From contig WSYB01000038.1 in assembly GCA_009773645.1 (NCBI GenBank), positions 1-48,813 of the forward strand: DNA of 48,813 nucleotides, written 5' to 3'. The first letter of the stretch is position 1. Each line of letters opens with the position of its first letter. Position numbers and translations under genes: made by a program. The notes under the pieces were generated by a model, which searched no databases, was not told the DNA's origin, and saw only the letters and a program-made list of their open reading frames with translations. Origin of the DNA: Geobacteraceae bacterium (GTDB lineage: Bacteria > Desulfobacterota > Desulfuromonadia > Geobacterales > Geobacteraceae). This document shows positions 8,559 through 18,192 of the stretch, piece after piece.

Positions 8559-11500
8559 TCAATTCCCCATCCGAACGACAACCCGATGTTTCACCAGCCC
8601 CCGCTCCAACGGGATCACGCCACCGGTCAAGCGCTGGCCATCCATCTCCACCCAGGCGACACCGCGCTCGCAGCCGTGCGGATTCTCCACCTGGATCGCG
8701 TAGATCGTTTCGCCGTGCCGATAGCGGAGGCTGAAGCCCTGCCACGCCGCAGGGATGACCGGATTTATCTGCATCCGATTCCCACGCACCTGTAAGCCCA
8801 GGACCTCTTCAATCCAGGCCCGGTACATCCATGCCGCCGAACCGGTATACCAGGACCAGCCACCCTGGCCAACCCGGCCGGGCAATCGGTAGACGTCGGC
8901 CGCAACCACGTAGGGTTCAACGCCGTAGTGCCAGACCGCTGCCGCATCGCGGGCGTGTTCGATCGGATTGAGCATGCGCAGTATCTGCACCGCACGTTCC
9001 CCATCCCCTTTGCGGGCCATGGCCATGGCCATCCAGAGGGCGGCGTGGGTGTATTGACCACCGTTCTCCCGCACTCCCGGGGGGTACCCCTTGATGTAGC
9101 CGGGTGATGGCTCTGCAGTGTCGAATGGAGGCTCGAAGAGCAGCACCAGACCTTCATCCTCGCGGACGAGATGTTGCCAGGCCGACTCCAGGGCCTGATC
9201 CGCGCGCGAAGGAATGGCGGCGCCGGAAAGCCACGCCCACGATTGGGGCAGGGAATCGATCCTCGCTTCCGTGTTTGCCGCGGACCCAAGCGGGGTGCCA
9301 TCATCGAAGGTCCCCCGCAGATACCACTCCCCGTCCCACCCAGCCTCTTCGACCCGCCGGATCAGGGCAGTCCTCTCCTCTTGATAGGTCCGGCTCAGCT
9401 CCGACAGTTGCAGGAGGCTCGACAGTTCAGCCATCCCCTGCAACAGCTCGCACAGGAACCAGGCGAGCCATACGCTCTCCCCCTTTCCCCCGGCGCCCAC
9501 CAAGTTCATCCCGTCGTTCCAATCCCCCGTCCCCATCAAGGGTAATCCATGGGGCCCGATCGTCAGGCCGCGGCTGACTGCGCGCCGGCAGTGTTCAAAA
9601 AGCGTGGCGCGTTCAAAGGTGACCTCCGGCGTGGAGAATACCTCGTACTGATCGTCTGCCAGCGGAGGGGAGTTGAGGAAGGGGACCTCCGCCTGCAGAA
9701 TATCGGCATCGCCGGTCGTCCGGACGTATTGAGCGACCACAAACGGGAGCCAGAGGAGGTCGTCGGAAATACGCGAGCGGATCCCGGCGCCGGCAGGTTC
9801 GTGCCACCAATGCTGGACATCCCCCTCCTTGAATTGCCGGCTCGCTGCCAGCAGGATCTGGTCGCGCGCAAGGTCGGGGCTGGCGTAGAGGAACGCCATG
9901 ACGTCCTGCAACTGATCGCGAAAGCCGAAGGCGCCGCCTGACTGGTAAAAGGCGGAACGCCCCCAGATGCGGCAGCTCAAGGACTGGTACTGAAGCCAGC
10001 GGTTGATCAGGAGGTCGGCGGCCAGTTCGGGGGTGTGCACTTCAATCGTGCCGAGCAGTGCATCCCACCACGCCCTGGTCTGATCGAATGCGTCCTCCAG
10101 CGCCTGATCCTCCCGAAAGCGGAGCACCAGTTCACGGGCCTCCGCCACCGACTCGGCCTGGCCCAGCATGCAGGTGATATCACGTCGCTCGCCGGGAGCC
10201 ATTTCCAGGGAAACCCTGAGTGCCGCGCACGGGTCCAGCCCCGCCCCGGTCCGTTGTGACAGCCGGGTCAGCTCCATGGCAGCCGGGTTGGCCAGCGAGC
10301 GGTTGCGGCCGATGAAGGCGGTGCGGTCGCCGCCGTACGAGTCGGCACGGGGAGTGATGGCCACGAAGGCGACCCGCTCTCCGTACTCGGGGTGGTAGCG
10401 GTTCCGCGCCAGCAAGGCCTCGGCTTCGTCATCCCAGTTGGTCATGACGTGCATCTGGGAGGTTTCGCGGTTCTCGCCGAGGGTCAGTTCCACATAATAG
10501 GTTACCGAGAGCCTGCGCCTTCTTGAGGAGGCATTGGTGAGCCGCAGCCTTTGCAGTTTGATAGGCTCACCCCCGCTCTCATCCATCGGGACGAAGACGG
10601 TCAGCTCCTGCTCGATCCCGTTACTGTTATGCTCGAAGACCGTATAGCCCGCCCCGTGCCGGGCCCGATAGGCGGTCTCCTCGCGGATCGGTGCCGCGGT
10701 CGGTGACCAGAAGACGCCGCTCTCCTCGTCGCGGATGTACAGCGCCTCCATTGCGGGGTCCAGCACCGGGTCGTTCGACCAGCCGGTCAGACGATTGCGC
10801 TGGCTGTTGCCATACCAGGTGAAGCCGGACCCGGTTTCGCTGACCAGGGTGCCGAAGGTCGAGTTGGCGATGACATTCACCCATGGTGCGGGGGTGCTGG
10901 TGTCGGGGCCGAGATAGATCGCGTATTCACGCCCGTCCGGGGTAAAACCACCGAGGCTGTTGAAGTAGTTCAACTCCATGAAGGGGAGCGGGGCCGAGGG
11001 CTCCCGGGGTGCGCGTTTTCGGGCCAGCGTTTCCAGCAGTTCGGGAGCCTCCACCGGCACCCCCAATTGCTGGGGTAGCGTGCCGCGTGCGGCCACCAGC
11101 AAGACGCAGGCTGCGGCCTTGAGGAGCTTCAGATCCGTCTCCGGGATCTGCGCCGCGCTCTTCAGGAAGATTCCGCCCGCCCGATCGGCCGCTGCAGAGA
11201 GGGGATGGGCCTGAATCAGCTGTTCCAGTCGTTCCTGGAGCGGCCGCTCATAGCCCCCTGCTTCCTCGTTGAGGATCACCAGATCGGTTGACAAACCATG
11301 CATCCGCCAATAGGTGTGGGCCTGGAGCATCTGGCGGACCAGGCTGATATCCCGCGCCTCGCCAATGGTGATCAGGGCCATCGGCCAGTCGCCCGAGATG
11401 CCGTAGGGCCACAGACCTGCTTGACCCTTGCGGTTGTCTTCCAGGCGTTCGGCGGGTGCGCGCAAGAGTTGATTGGGAAACAGCAGATGGCTTGCCAGTT

Positions 11501-14500
11501 GCTGGAAACGGCGCGCTTCGTCAGGCTGGATGTGCAGCACCTGCAACTGCTGCTGGGCAGAGCGCCAGGCGAAATCCATGGCCCGCTCGGTCGCATGGGG
11601 GTCACTGAACTTATCCATCAGCAGCAGGACCTGCTCGCGGGTTGCCCCGGCAGCGAGCACCAGGGAAACCTGGGCGCGCTGGCCCGGCTCCAGGGTGAGA
11701 CTCCGCCGCAGGCTTAAGCTCGGATCAAGGACAAAACCCTGGCTGTTGCCGAGCTCCTGCACGGCTCCCATGGGATTGGCGAGGGTCCGGCCGCGGCCGA
11801 TGAACCGTCCCCGGTCGGTTTCAAACTGCCACCCTTTTTCATGCGAGCTGCCATCCCCGGCATGCTGAAGCGTCAAGCAATGGGCCACATACAGCGGTGG
11901 TTCGTTCGCGCTGCGCGGTCGCCGGTAGGCGAGGAGCGCTTGCTGCTCAGGGAGCGCCTCGGTCTGGATGAACAGCTTATTGAAGGCCGGGTGCTGGCGA
12001 TCCGCGTTGTGGGGCGCCATGGAGAGTTCAACGTAGCTGGTGAGGTTAAGGCGGCGGGCGCGATTGGAGCGATTGACCAGCGTGATCCGGCGCACCTCCA
12101 GATCGTCTTCCGGAGAGACGATGACCTCTGTTTCGGTGTGGACACCGTAATCGGTGCGGCGGAATACGGCCCGGTCAAGGGCAAAGTCAACGGAATACCC
12201 TTCAACCTTCCCGCCGACCGGGTGCCAGGTGCTGGACCAGACACGATCCGGATCGGCCTCATGGATGTAGCAGAAGGTTCCCTGGCTATCACGGGTCTGA
12301 TCCGAACGCCAGCGGGTAAGTTCCTGGTCCCCCCATTGACTGTAGCCGCCGCCGCTGTTGGTGACCATCAATCCATAGCGGCCGTTGCTGAGCAAGAGAC
12401 TCTTGGGCGTGGCGGTATGGGGAGTGGTAAAGGTGCTTCCTGCCGGCGCGACCAGCTCTACACCCAGAAGTTGCTGCTCACTCTGCCGCGTCGAGATCAG
12501 GTGCAGCGGCGGCAGGGTCGGGATGCGCTCCTGAAGCAGTGCCTCGAAGGCACGCACCCGCGAGTCGCTATGAAAGCGGCGCAGGAACGGGTTGCCATGG
12601 AGGAAGTTGGTCAATGCCAGAAACGCCATCCCCTGGTGATGGGCCATATATGCCTCGATAATCACCCCGCGCCTGATTGTCTGACTACCAGCGGCACGCT
12701 GCGGTTGCCGGCTGAAATCCATCGCTTCGTAATAACCGTAATCACCGAGCAGCCCCAGCCCGGCCAGTTGTTTCAGATTCTGCACGGTCTCTTTCGGCGC
12801 CACGTTCAGTGCCAGCAGGGAGGCATAGGGAGCGACGACCAGCTGTTCCTCCAGGCCGCGCTTCAAGCCGAGCGCCGGCACGCCGAAGGCCTTGTACTGA
12901 TAGGTCTTTTCCAGGTCAAGATCGGCAAAAGCGGACTCGGAAATACCCCACGGCACACGCCGCATACGGCCGTAGGCGATCTGGATCGCCACCGCTTCCC
13001 GCGCCGCCTTGTCCAGGAGCGAGTTGCCGTAGGAGTGCTGGAACAAGAGCGGCATCAGATATTCGAACATGGTCCCGGTCCAGCTGAGCAGCACCCGCTG
13101 CCGGCCGATTGCTCCGTAGGGGCGGCTCATGGAGAACCAGTGCTCCAACGGGACATCGCCCCGGGCAATGGCGACGAAACTGCCGAGCCGCGCCTCACTG
13201 GCCAGGAGATCGTAACTGGAAACGTCCGGACGATCCGTGGAGACGTTGTAGCCGATGGAGAACAGCTTGCGCTTGGGGTCATAGAGAAAGCGCATGTTCA
13301 TCCCGGCCGACAGCTCGTGGACGTCGATTATCAACCGCTCAGCCATCCCCAGGGTTTCCCCGGCCAGCCACTGGGATGTGGCGAATGCCTCCATAACCCG
13401 GTCGAGCCACGGGCCAAGGGGGGCGTTGGCGTGGAGAGATTCCTCCCGGATTGCTTTGAGGATCGTGATCGAGCCGATCCGGCCATGGGCAAGAGCGAAG
13501 AGCGATGGCGCCCGGGACAGGTCCTGACGGATGGCGAGCAAGGTCGCCGGCCCCAACTGGGCAAGTTCCCCCTCGGTTTTTTCCGCCAGAATTTCGATCC
13601 AGGTGAGATAACGGTCGCTGTTCCGGACCCAGGCTGAAAGCTGTTGTTCAAGCTCGGCGGCCCACGGCGTGGCTTCAGCGGCAGCGACAACAGAGCTGAC
13701 ATTGACCTGCATCTGCCGTTGCAGGCGCAGCAGTTCGACGATGCCGGACGGCGGAGCATGCCAGTCAGCCAAGAGTGCTTCAAGGGTCGGGTGACAACAG
13801 CCGACAATCCCTTCCCGAGTCACGGCCTGTTTCAGGATTTCGCCGGTGTCGGCCAGGCCGGCAAAGGCCTTGCCATTCAGGAGGGGGGCATGCACCAGCT
13901 CGTCAACCCCTTGCTCCAGTGCCCACAGGGCACCCAGCAGGTTTCCGCTGTCGACGGTGGAGACATAGCGTGGCTCTAAGGGAACCAGGGTCTGGATATC
14001 GTACCAGTTCAGGAGATGCCCTTCATAACGCTCCAGACGGCCGATGGATGCCATAGTGCCGGTCAGCTTTTCGACGACCTGGTTGATTGTCAGGTAGCCG
14101 CAGTCATGGGCTCCCAGGGTGCTGGTCATCCAGAGGCCGATGTTGGTCGGACTGGTTCGCATGGCCAGGCGGTTTTGATGGGAGACCTGATAGTTATCGG
14201 GGGGCAACCAGGAAGTGTCGGCGCTGACACAGGACGAGAAATAGCGCCAGGTCCGCCGGGCGACTTGCCTGAGGAAGCGGAGGTCCGTTTCCGGCAGCGG
14301 TTGTGCCCGCTGCTGCTCGGCAGGGCGCAGGTTCAAGAGCCAACCGAGCAGCGGGGAGAGAAACCACAAAACAAGCCAGGGGGCTGCCTGTGAGAGGCTC
14401 TCCGGCATGACTCGCCAGATCGCCCAGCCCACTATGCCGCTGAAGATGCTCCCCAGGGCAAGGCTTGCGACGAAGAGCGGTTGCCGGCGGGAGGCGCTCC

Positions 14501-17500
14501 AATGGGTTGCCTGGGCCGTCCACTCCAGAAGATCACGCCGGGAGATCATGCGGCGGTAGCAGACCCGGGCGATGGCATCCAGGGTCACCGCCGCCTGGTG
14601 CGGCAACAGAGCGGCGTCGGCGGTCGCCCGTAAGAGGTCGTGCAACAGCTTCGACGGAGAGAAGTACTTCAATCCCTTGCGGGTGGTAGCCATGGTGAAG
14701 GGCTGCGCCAAGGGGTGAAAGAGCAGTTGCATGCCAACCACCAGCGTGGCGATTCCGCCGGTTCTCGGGGAAATGAGCCAGGAGGCCATCAGCAGGCCCA
14801 AGCTCGTGGCAGGCAACAGACTGCGTCGCAGGTTGTCGAGGATCTTCCAGCGGTTCAAGAGGGAGAGCGGGTTGGCCCCGCGGCCGCCTGCAGCTTGTGG
14901 AACACGCGGGAAAATCCACCCCGCGATCTGCCAGTCGCCGCGAATCCAGCGATGGGCCCGGCTGCTGTAACTCTGGTAACCTTGGGGGAATTCATCGTAG
15001 AGCTCAATATCGCTGGCCAGCCCCACCCGGACATGAGCCCCTTCGATCAGGTCATGGCTCAGCACCCACTCTTCAGGAAACCGTCCCGACAGCACGCGGC
15101 TGAAGGCGCGGACGTCGTAGATACCCTTGCCATGGTACGATCCCTCACCGCTTAAGTCCTGATAGACATCGGAGACCGCCTGGGTGTAAGGGTCGATACC
15201 GACTGCATCGGCAAAGAGCCGACTGAAGGTCGAGACGCTCGTGCTCGGCAGGGTCGGGCTCACCCGCGGCTGGATGATAGTGTAGGAGCCGGCCATGATG
15301 TTACCCAACCCATCGAAGCGCGGCTGGTTGAGGGGGTGCGCCAGGGTCTCGACCATCCTCCGGGCCGTGGCGTGCGGCAGCTGGGTGTCGCTGTCCAGGG
15401 TGATTATGAAGCGGATGTCCGCCAACTGATCCGGGTCGCCCACGTAAACGAGGCGTGCAGCGGTCTCTGGCCGCGTGCCGTCGATCAGGCGGTTCAGTTC
15501 CTCCAGCTTCCCCCGTTTACGCTCCCAGCCGATGAATTTCTGCTCGGATTCACTCCAGGTGCGCTCCCGATGGAAGAGGAAGAAACGCTCGCCGCCATGG
15601 CGCTCGTTGAGCTCTGCCAGGCATGCACTCGCGGTCTGGAGCAGCCGGCTGTCGTCTCCATGCGAAAGCGTGGCTGAATCGGTGTAGTCCGTGAACAGGC
15701 TGAAGAGAAGATTTGCTTCCTTGTTGGCCAGGTAGCGGATCTCCAGCTTCTCAACCTCGGCTCGTACCGTCTCCGCGTTCACCAGCATCATCGGCACGAC
15801 CACCAGGGTGCGGAAGGCATCGGGAATCCCAGAATCCTCGAAATCCATCTTGGGCAAGGGACGGGGCGGCAGAAGTCGCGTGACCAGGTAATTGACCACC
15901 TCGATAGCCAGCTGGCTGACCGGAATCAGCAGGAGCAGCGTTAGTCCAAGCAGGGTGGCGAGTGACGATCCGACCGATCCGACGGCGGCGATCAAGGCAA
16001 AAAACAAAGCGGAGAAGCCGCCGATGCCGAAGGCGTAGACAGCGGCATGGTGGCAATAGATCCATTCCAGGGAGCGGTAACGAAGCGCTTCACGGCATGC
16101 CAGCAGCCGGGCCAGCTCACCCCGTCCCTCCCCGATCAGCCAGGTGCCGACGTGGCTGCGCCGTTCATCGGTTGTTGATTCACGCCCTGCCTGCGTCGCC
16201 AGCCTGATGACGCGCTCCGCAACCTGTTCCTCAGGTAGGGCGGCAGCGCGGGCGAGTTCTTCAACCGCCCGACGGCAGCGGTCACGGGTTGCGAAATCCA
16301 TTCCGGGATAGACCCCGGACGGATCGAGGCGCAGCATCCGCTCCACCCGGCTGAGCTTCTCGAATATCTCCCGCCAGTCCAGCAGGGCCAGTTGTCGCAG
16401 GCTGGTGAAGGCATTGCCGCAGGACAACTGCTCCCTGGTCTGCCGGTTCTGCTCACGCAGCGTGAGGTCGTGCAGTGGGTTTTTGAGCGTGCGCTCAAGC
16501 CAGCTCTGGACCGCCGACAATGCAGCCGCCTCGTCGTAGAGCAGGCCGACCAAATGTGCACCGAAATAAGGGGTGGGACACGGCTCCGCTTTCGCAAGCT
16601 CCGCCAGGATCGCGAAGAGTTGGTTGGAATCGCGGCGATTGGCGGCGATCAGCCGGTTCGCCCAGAAGTCGGCCAGCTGGCGCTCGCGCAGGTCCGCCAG
16701 GGCGGTGACGGCCAGACTCTGGATGCTTTCGATAAGCGCGATGCGCAGCATCTGGGGAATTGCCCAGAGTTCGCCGATCGTCAGCGTGCGCACAGATTGG
16801 TGGGCCTCTATAAACGTCAGGATATTCTCCCGGTCCAGGCGTAATTCATTATGGGAGACAATATCCTTGGCCAGACCGTAGATGCATGGCAGCCCCCGGT
16901 AGGGATCAGAGGCCAGTGCGGGGAGCTGCTGGTAAAAGCCCCGGGGAAGGTTCAGCAGGACATCGCGAGCGTTCCCCTCCAGGATGTACTCGTTATCAAG
17001 TATCCAGTCGGCCGCCGGCGTGGCTTTCTGTTCCAGGCGGCTCGCTGCGGTGAGATCCGCGCAGACCTGACGGACCCATTGACGGGACCGTTTGAGCCGC
17101 TTGAGCAGTTCGGTAGTGTGCTGCGGCCTCAGATCCACCTGCTGCTCCCTGGAAAGCTTTACCTCGGAGCCACGCGCGTCCGCCCGCCGCTCGCGCTTGG
17201 GATGCATGATGAACAGCGCCGGAGGGATATCGCTGCTTTCCCGCAGCATAGCCATCGGATGCTGTAAAGATTCGACGGGTGCCTGGAGAATCAGGACGGA
17301 TTCCCCGGACACGAGCCAGCGGGCATGATCACGCATGCCCCCCTGCTCAACACCATACCTGGAGCGCCGTAGCCATAGCAGGGCTCCCAGGGCGCCGATC
17401 GCGGCAGATGCCAGGATCAACGTCAGGGGAGTGGCAATGTTCCAGCCTGGAAGCGACTTCGTCCAGTGCAGGAACAGAGCGGCAATTCCGGCAATCCCCC

Positions 17501-17690
17501 CGAACAAGCAGGCAGCGAGGGCTACCCCGAGGGCACGGCGCCAGCGGAATGGGTCTGCGATATGAACATCTCCGTCCGCACCCTTATGCATCAGGGCGGC
17601 GCGGCGGAAGTCCTGTCTTGCCAGTTCCCGAAGGGCTTTGCGAGCTTCATCTTGTTTTGCGAAGTAACCAATAAGAATGGCTAGGCCCAC
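8559..17690 (-). CDS. ndvB: Cyclic beta-1,2-glucan synthase (NdvB type), 3043 residues
   Basis: A giant inner-membrane enzyme that makes cyclic beta-1,2-glucans, periplasmic osmoadaptation sugars, from UDP-glucose. The canonical part begins near residue 200, with PAADWILDNEYILE and LPRGFYQQLPAL. Membrane segments follow, then a GT84-type glycosyltransferase with ITLDSDTQLPH near residue 765, GEGSYHGKGIYD and RAHRWIRGDWQ, more membrane segments, and a C-terminal GH94 phosphorylase-like domain with GTGDWNDGMNLVG near residue 2723. Family members are usually about 2800-2900 residues; this one has an extra N-terminal domain of about 195 residues with two membrane segments (about 50-75 and 85-108). 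The start is GTG at 17690 with AAAGGA six bases upstream. It stands alone, and the frame is intact over 9.1 kb. The long open frames on the opposite strand are shadows of its biased codon use. Confidence 0.93.
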   Translation of the reverse strand: MGLAILIGYFAKQDEARKALRELARQDFRRAALMHKGADGDVHIADPFRWRRALGVALAACLFGGIAGIAALFLHWTKSLPGWNIATPLTLILASAAIGALGALLWLRRSRYGVEQGGMRDHARWLVSGESVLILQAPVESLQHPMAMLRESSDIPPALFIMHPKRERRADARGSEVKLSREQQVDLRPQHTTELLKRLKRSRQWVRQVCADLTAASRLEQKATPAADWILDNEYILEGNARDVLLNLPRGFYQQLPALASDPYRGLPCIYGLAKDIVSHNELRLDRENILTFIEAHQSVRTLTIGELWAIPQMLRIALIESIQSLAVTALADLRERQLADFWANRLIAANRRDSNQLFAILAELAKAEPCPTPYFGAHLVGLLYDEAAALSAVQSWLERTLKNPLHDLTLREQNRQTREQLSCGNAFTSLRQLALLDWREIFEKLSRVERMLRLDPSGVYPGMDFATRDRCRRAVEELARAAALPEEQVAERVIRLATQAGRESTTDERRSHVGTWLIGEGRGELARLLACREALRYRSLEWIYCHHAAVYAFGIGGFSALFFALIAAVGSVGSSLATLLGLTLLLLIPVSQLAIEVVNYLVTRLLPPRPLPKMDFEDSGIPDAFRTLVVVPMMLVNAETVRAEVEKLEIRYLANKEANLLFSLFTDYTDSATLSHGDDSRLLQTASACLAELNERHGGERFFLFHRERTWSESEQKFIGWERKRGKLEELNRLIDGTRPETAARLVYVGDPDQLADIRFIITLDSDTQLPHATARRMVETLAHPLNQPRFDGLGNIMAGSYTIIQPRVSPTLPSTSVSTFSRLFADAVGIDPYTQAVSDVYQDLSGEGSYHGKGIYDVRAFSRVLSGRFPEEWVLSHDLIEGAHVRVGLASDIELYDEFPQGYQSYSSRAHRWIRGDWQIAGWIFPRVPQAAGGRGANPLSLLNRWKILDNLRRSLLPATSLGLLMASWLISPRTGGIATLVVGMQLLFHPLAQPFTMATTRKGLKYFSPSKLLHDLLRATADAALLPHQAAVTLDAIARVCYRRMISRRDLLEWTAQATHWSASRRQPLFVASLALGSIFSGIVGWAIWRVMPESLSQAAPWLVLWFLSPLLGWLLNLRPAEQQRAQPLPETDLRFLRQVARRTWRYFSSCVSADTSWLPPDNYQVSHQNRLAMRTSPTNIGLWMTSTLGAHDCGYLTINQVVEKLTGTMASIGRLERYEGHLLNWYDIQTLVPLEPRYVSTVDSGNLLGALWALEQGVDELVHAPLLNGKAFAGLADTGEILKQAVTREGIVGCCHPTLEALLADWHAPPSGIVELLRLQRQMQVNVSSVVAAAEATPWAAELEQQLSAWVRNSDRYLTWIEILAEKTEGELAQLGPATLLAIRQDLSRAPSLFALAHGRIGSITILKAIREESLHANAPLGPWLDRVMEAFATSQWLAGETLGMAERLIIDVHELSAGMNMRFLYDPKRKLFSIGYNVSTDRPDVSSYDLLASEARLGSFVAIARGDVPLEHWFSMSRPYGAIGRQRVLLSWTGTMFEYLMPLLFQHSYGNSLLDKAAREAVAIQIAYGRMRRVPWGISESAFADLDLEKTYQYKAFGVPALGLKRGLEEQLVVAPYASLLALNVAPKETVQNLKQLAGLGLLGDYGYYEAMDFSRQPQRAAGSQTIRRGVIIEAYMAHHQGMAFLALTNFLHGNPFLRRFHSDSRVRAFEALLQERIPTLPPLHLISTRQSEQQLLGVELVAPAGSTFTTPHTATPKSLLLSNGRYGLMVTNSGGGYSQWGDQELTRWRSDQTRDSQGTFCYIHEADPDRVWSSTWHPVGGKVEGYSVDFALDRAVFRRTDYGVHTETEVIVSPEDDLEVRRITLVNRSNRARRLNLTSYVELSMAPHNADRQHPAFNKLFIQTEALPEQQALLAYRRPRSANEPPLYVAHCLTLQHAGDGSSHEKGWQFETDRGRFIGRGRTLANPMGAVQELGNSQGFVLDPSLSLRRSLTLEPGQRAQVSLVLAAGATREQVLLLMDKFSDPHATERAMDFAWRSAQQQLQVLHIQPDEARRFQQLASHLLFPNQLLRAPAERLEDNRKGQAGLWPYGISGDWPMALITIGEARDISLVRQMLQAHTYWRMHGLSTDLVILNEEAGGYERPLQERLEQLIQAHPLSAAADRAGGIFLKSAAQIPETDLKLLKAAACVLLVAARGTLPQQLGVPVEAPELLETLARKRAPREPSAPLPFMELNYFNSLGGFTPDGREYAIYLGPDTSTPAPWVNVIANSTFGTLVSETGSGFTWYGNSQRNRLTGWSNDPVLDPAMEALYIRDEESGVFWSPTAAPIREETAYRARHGAGYTVFEHNSNGIEQELTVFVPMDESGGEPIKLQRLRLTNASSRRRRLSVTYYVELTLGENRETSQMHVMTNWDDEAEALLARNRYHPEYGERVAFVAITPRADSYGGDRTAFIGRNRSLANPAAMELTRLSQRTGAGLDPCAALRVSLEMAPGERRDITCMLGQAESVAEARELVLRFREDQALEDAFDQTRAWWDALLGTIEVHTPELAADLLINRWLQYQSLSCRIWGRSAFYQSGGAFGFRDQLQDVMAFLYASPDLARDQILLAASRQFKEGDVQHWWHEPAGAGIRSRISDDLLWLPFVVAQYVRTTGDADILQAEVPFLNSPPLADDQYEVFSTPEVTFERATLFEHCRRAVSRGLTIGPHGLPLMGTGDWNDGMNLVGAGGKGESVWLAWFLCELLQGMAELSSLLQLSELSRTYQEERTALIRRVEEAGWDGEWYLRGTFDDGTPLGSAANTEARIDSLPQSWAWLSGAAIPSRADQALESAWQHLVREDEGLVLLFEPPFDTAEPSPGYIKGYPPGVRENGGQYTHAALWMAMAMARKGDGERAVQILRMLNPIEHARDAAAVWHYGVEPYVVAADVYRLPGRVGQGGWSWYTGSAAWMYRAWIEEVLGLQVRGNRMQINPVIPAAWQGFSLRYRHGETIYAIQVENPHGCERGVAWVEMDGQRLTGGVIPLERGLVKHRVVVRMGN

Positions 17691-17905
17691 ATTTTATCCT
17701 TTACTTGACTGCGTTTTCTGAACTTCCAGTCATCGCGAAGGATTTCACGTGACGGAAAGGCTCGGAAAGGAACCGCGCGGACCGTTCCTGAGGATTTGAC
17801 AAAAGAGGTGGAGCTAGATGACCGGAAAGCAGAGGGGGTTCGAAATGACTTAGAGAAATGATTTCGGGTGGTAGGCCAGTTAGTTAACTGTACGCCGTTA
17901 TCTGG

Positions 17906-17935
17906 TTTATAGCTAGGTATATTGTTAAAGTCCAA
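17906..17935 (-). promoter_or_regulatory. Candidate sigma-70 promoter for ndvB
   Basis: On the minus strand TTGGAC (17930-17935) and TATAAA (17906-17911) are separated by 18 bases, pointing at ndvB with a leader of about 210 bases. The interval 17691-17996 holds no gene I can support; the open frame there has the composition of a shadow. Confidence 0.4.
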
Positions 17936-17996
17936 GCACGTAGTGTACAAATTTATAGAAGAAAAAGGGGACGGGCTTTGAAACCTCTTCTCGCAA

Positions 17997-18173
17997 CTAA
18001 TGCAACTCCACAGCAAGCCTGGGGAAGGCCATGCAGCCCCGCACCGGTTTTCCGCCAATCCGCAGGTACTCCGTGCTCCAGCCGGCGGCTTCCAGAGGTT
18101 CGAGCACCTTCTTGAGCATGATCTCCGTATTGCCGCCTGGTCTGGGGCTTCCGTTTATAGCTACAGCTTTCAT
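17997..18173 (-). pseudogene. NADPH-dependent FMN reductase (flavodoxin-fold), N-terminal remnant
   Basis: Reads MKAVAINGSPRPGGNTEIML, then LKKVLEPLEAAGWSTEYLRI and GGKPVRGCMA, and stops after 58 residues. The S-P-R-x-G-G-N-T loop is the FMN phosphate-binding motif of the NADPH-dependent FMN reductase / iron-sulfur flavoprotein family, whose members run to about 190-210 residues. After RGCMA, where a C-x-x-C segment is expected, the sequence turns into unrelated FPRLAVELH and a stop. The rest of the fold is missing, so it is a remnant despite a good start (GGAGGAGA seven bases before the ATG). It sits 19 bases after the AOR gene on the same strand and was probably the last gene of that operon. 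Confidence 0.8.
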
Positions 18174-18192
18174 GATGTTCTCCTCCCTCGGA

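Noticed and set aside
11841-13637. 598-codon open frame on the plus strand
   Set aside because: It is exactly antisense to ndvB, with Arg/Gly/Gln/Val-rich sequence and no domain; a shadow of GC-rich codon use.
17681-18058. 125-codon minus-strand frame between ndvB and the AOR operon
   Set aside because: Ser/Arg-rich, overlaps the flavin reductase remnant in another frame and has no ribosome site.
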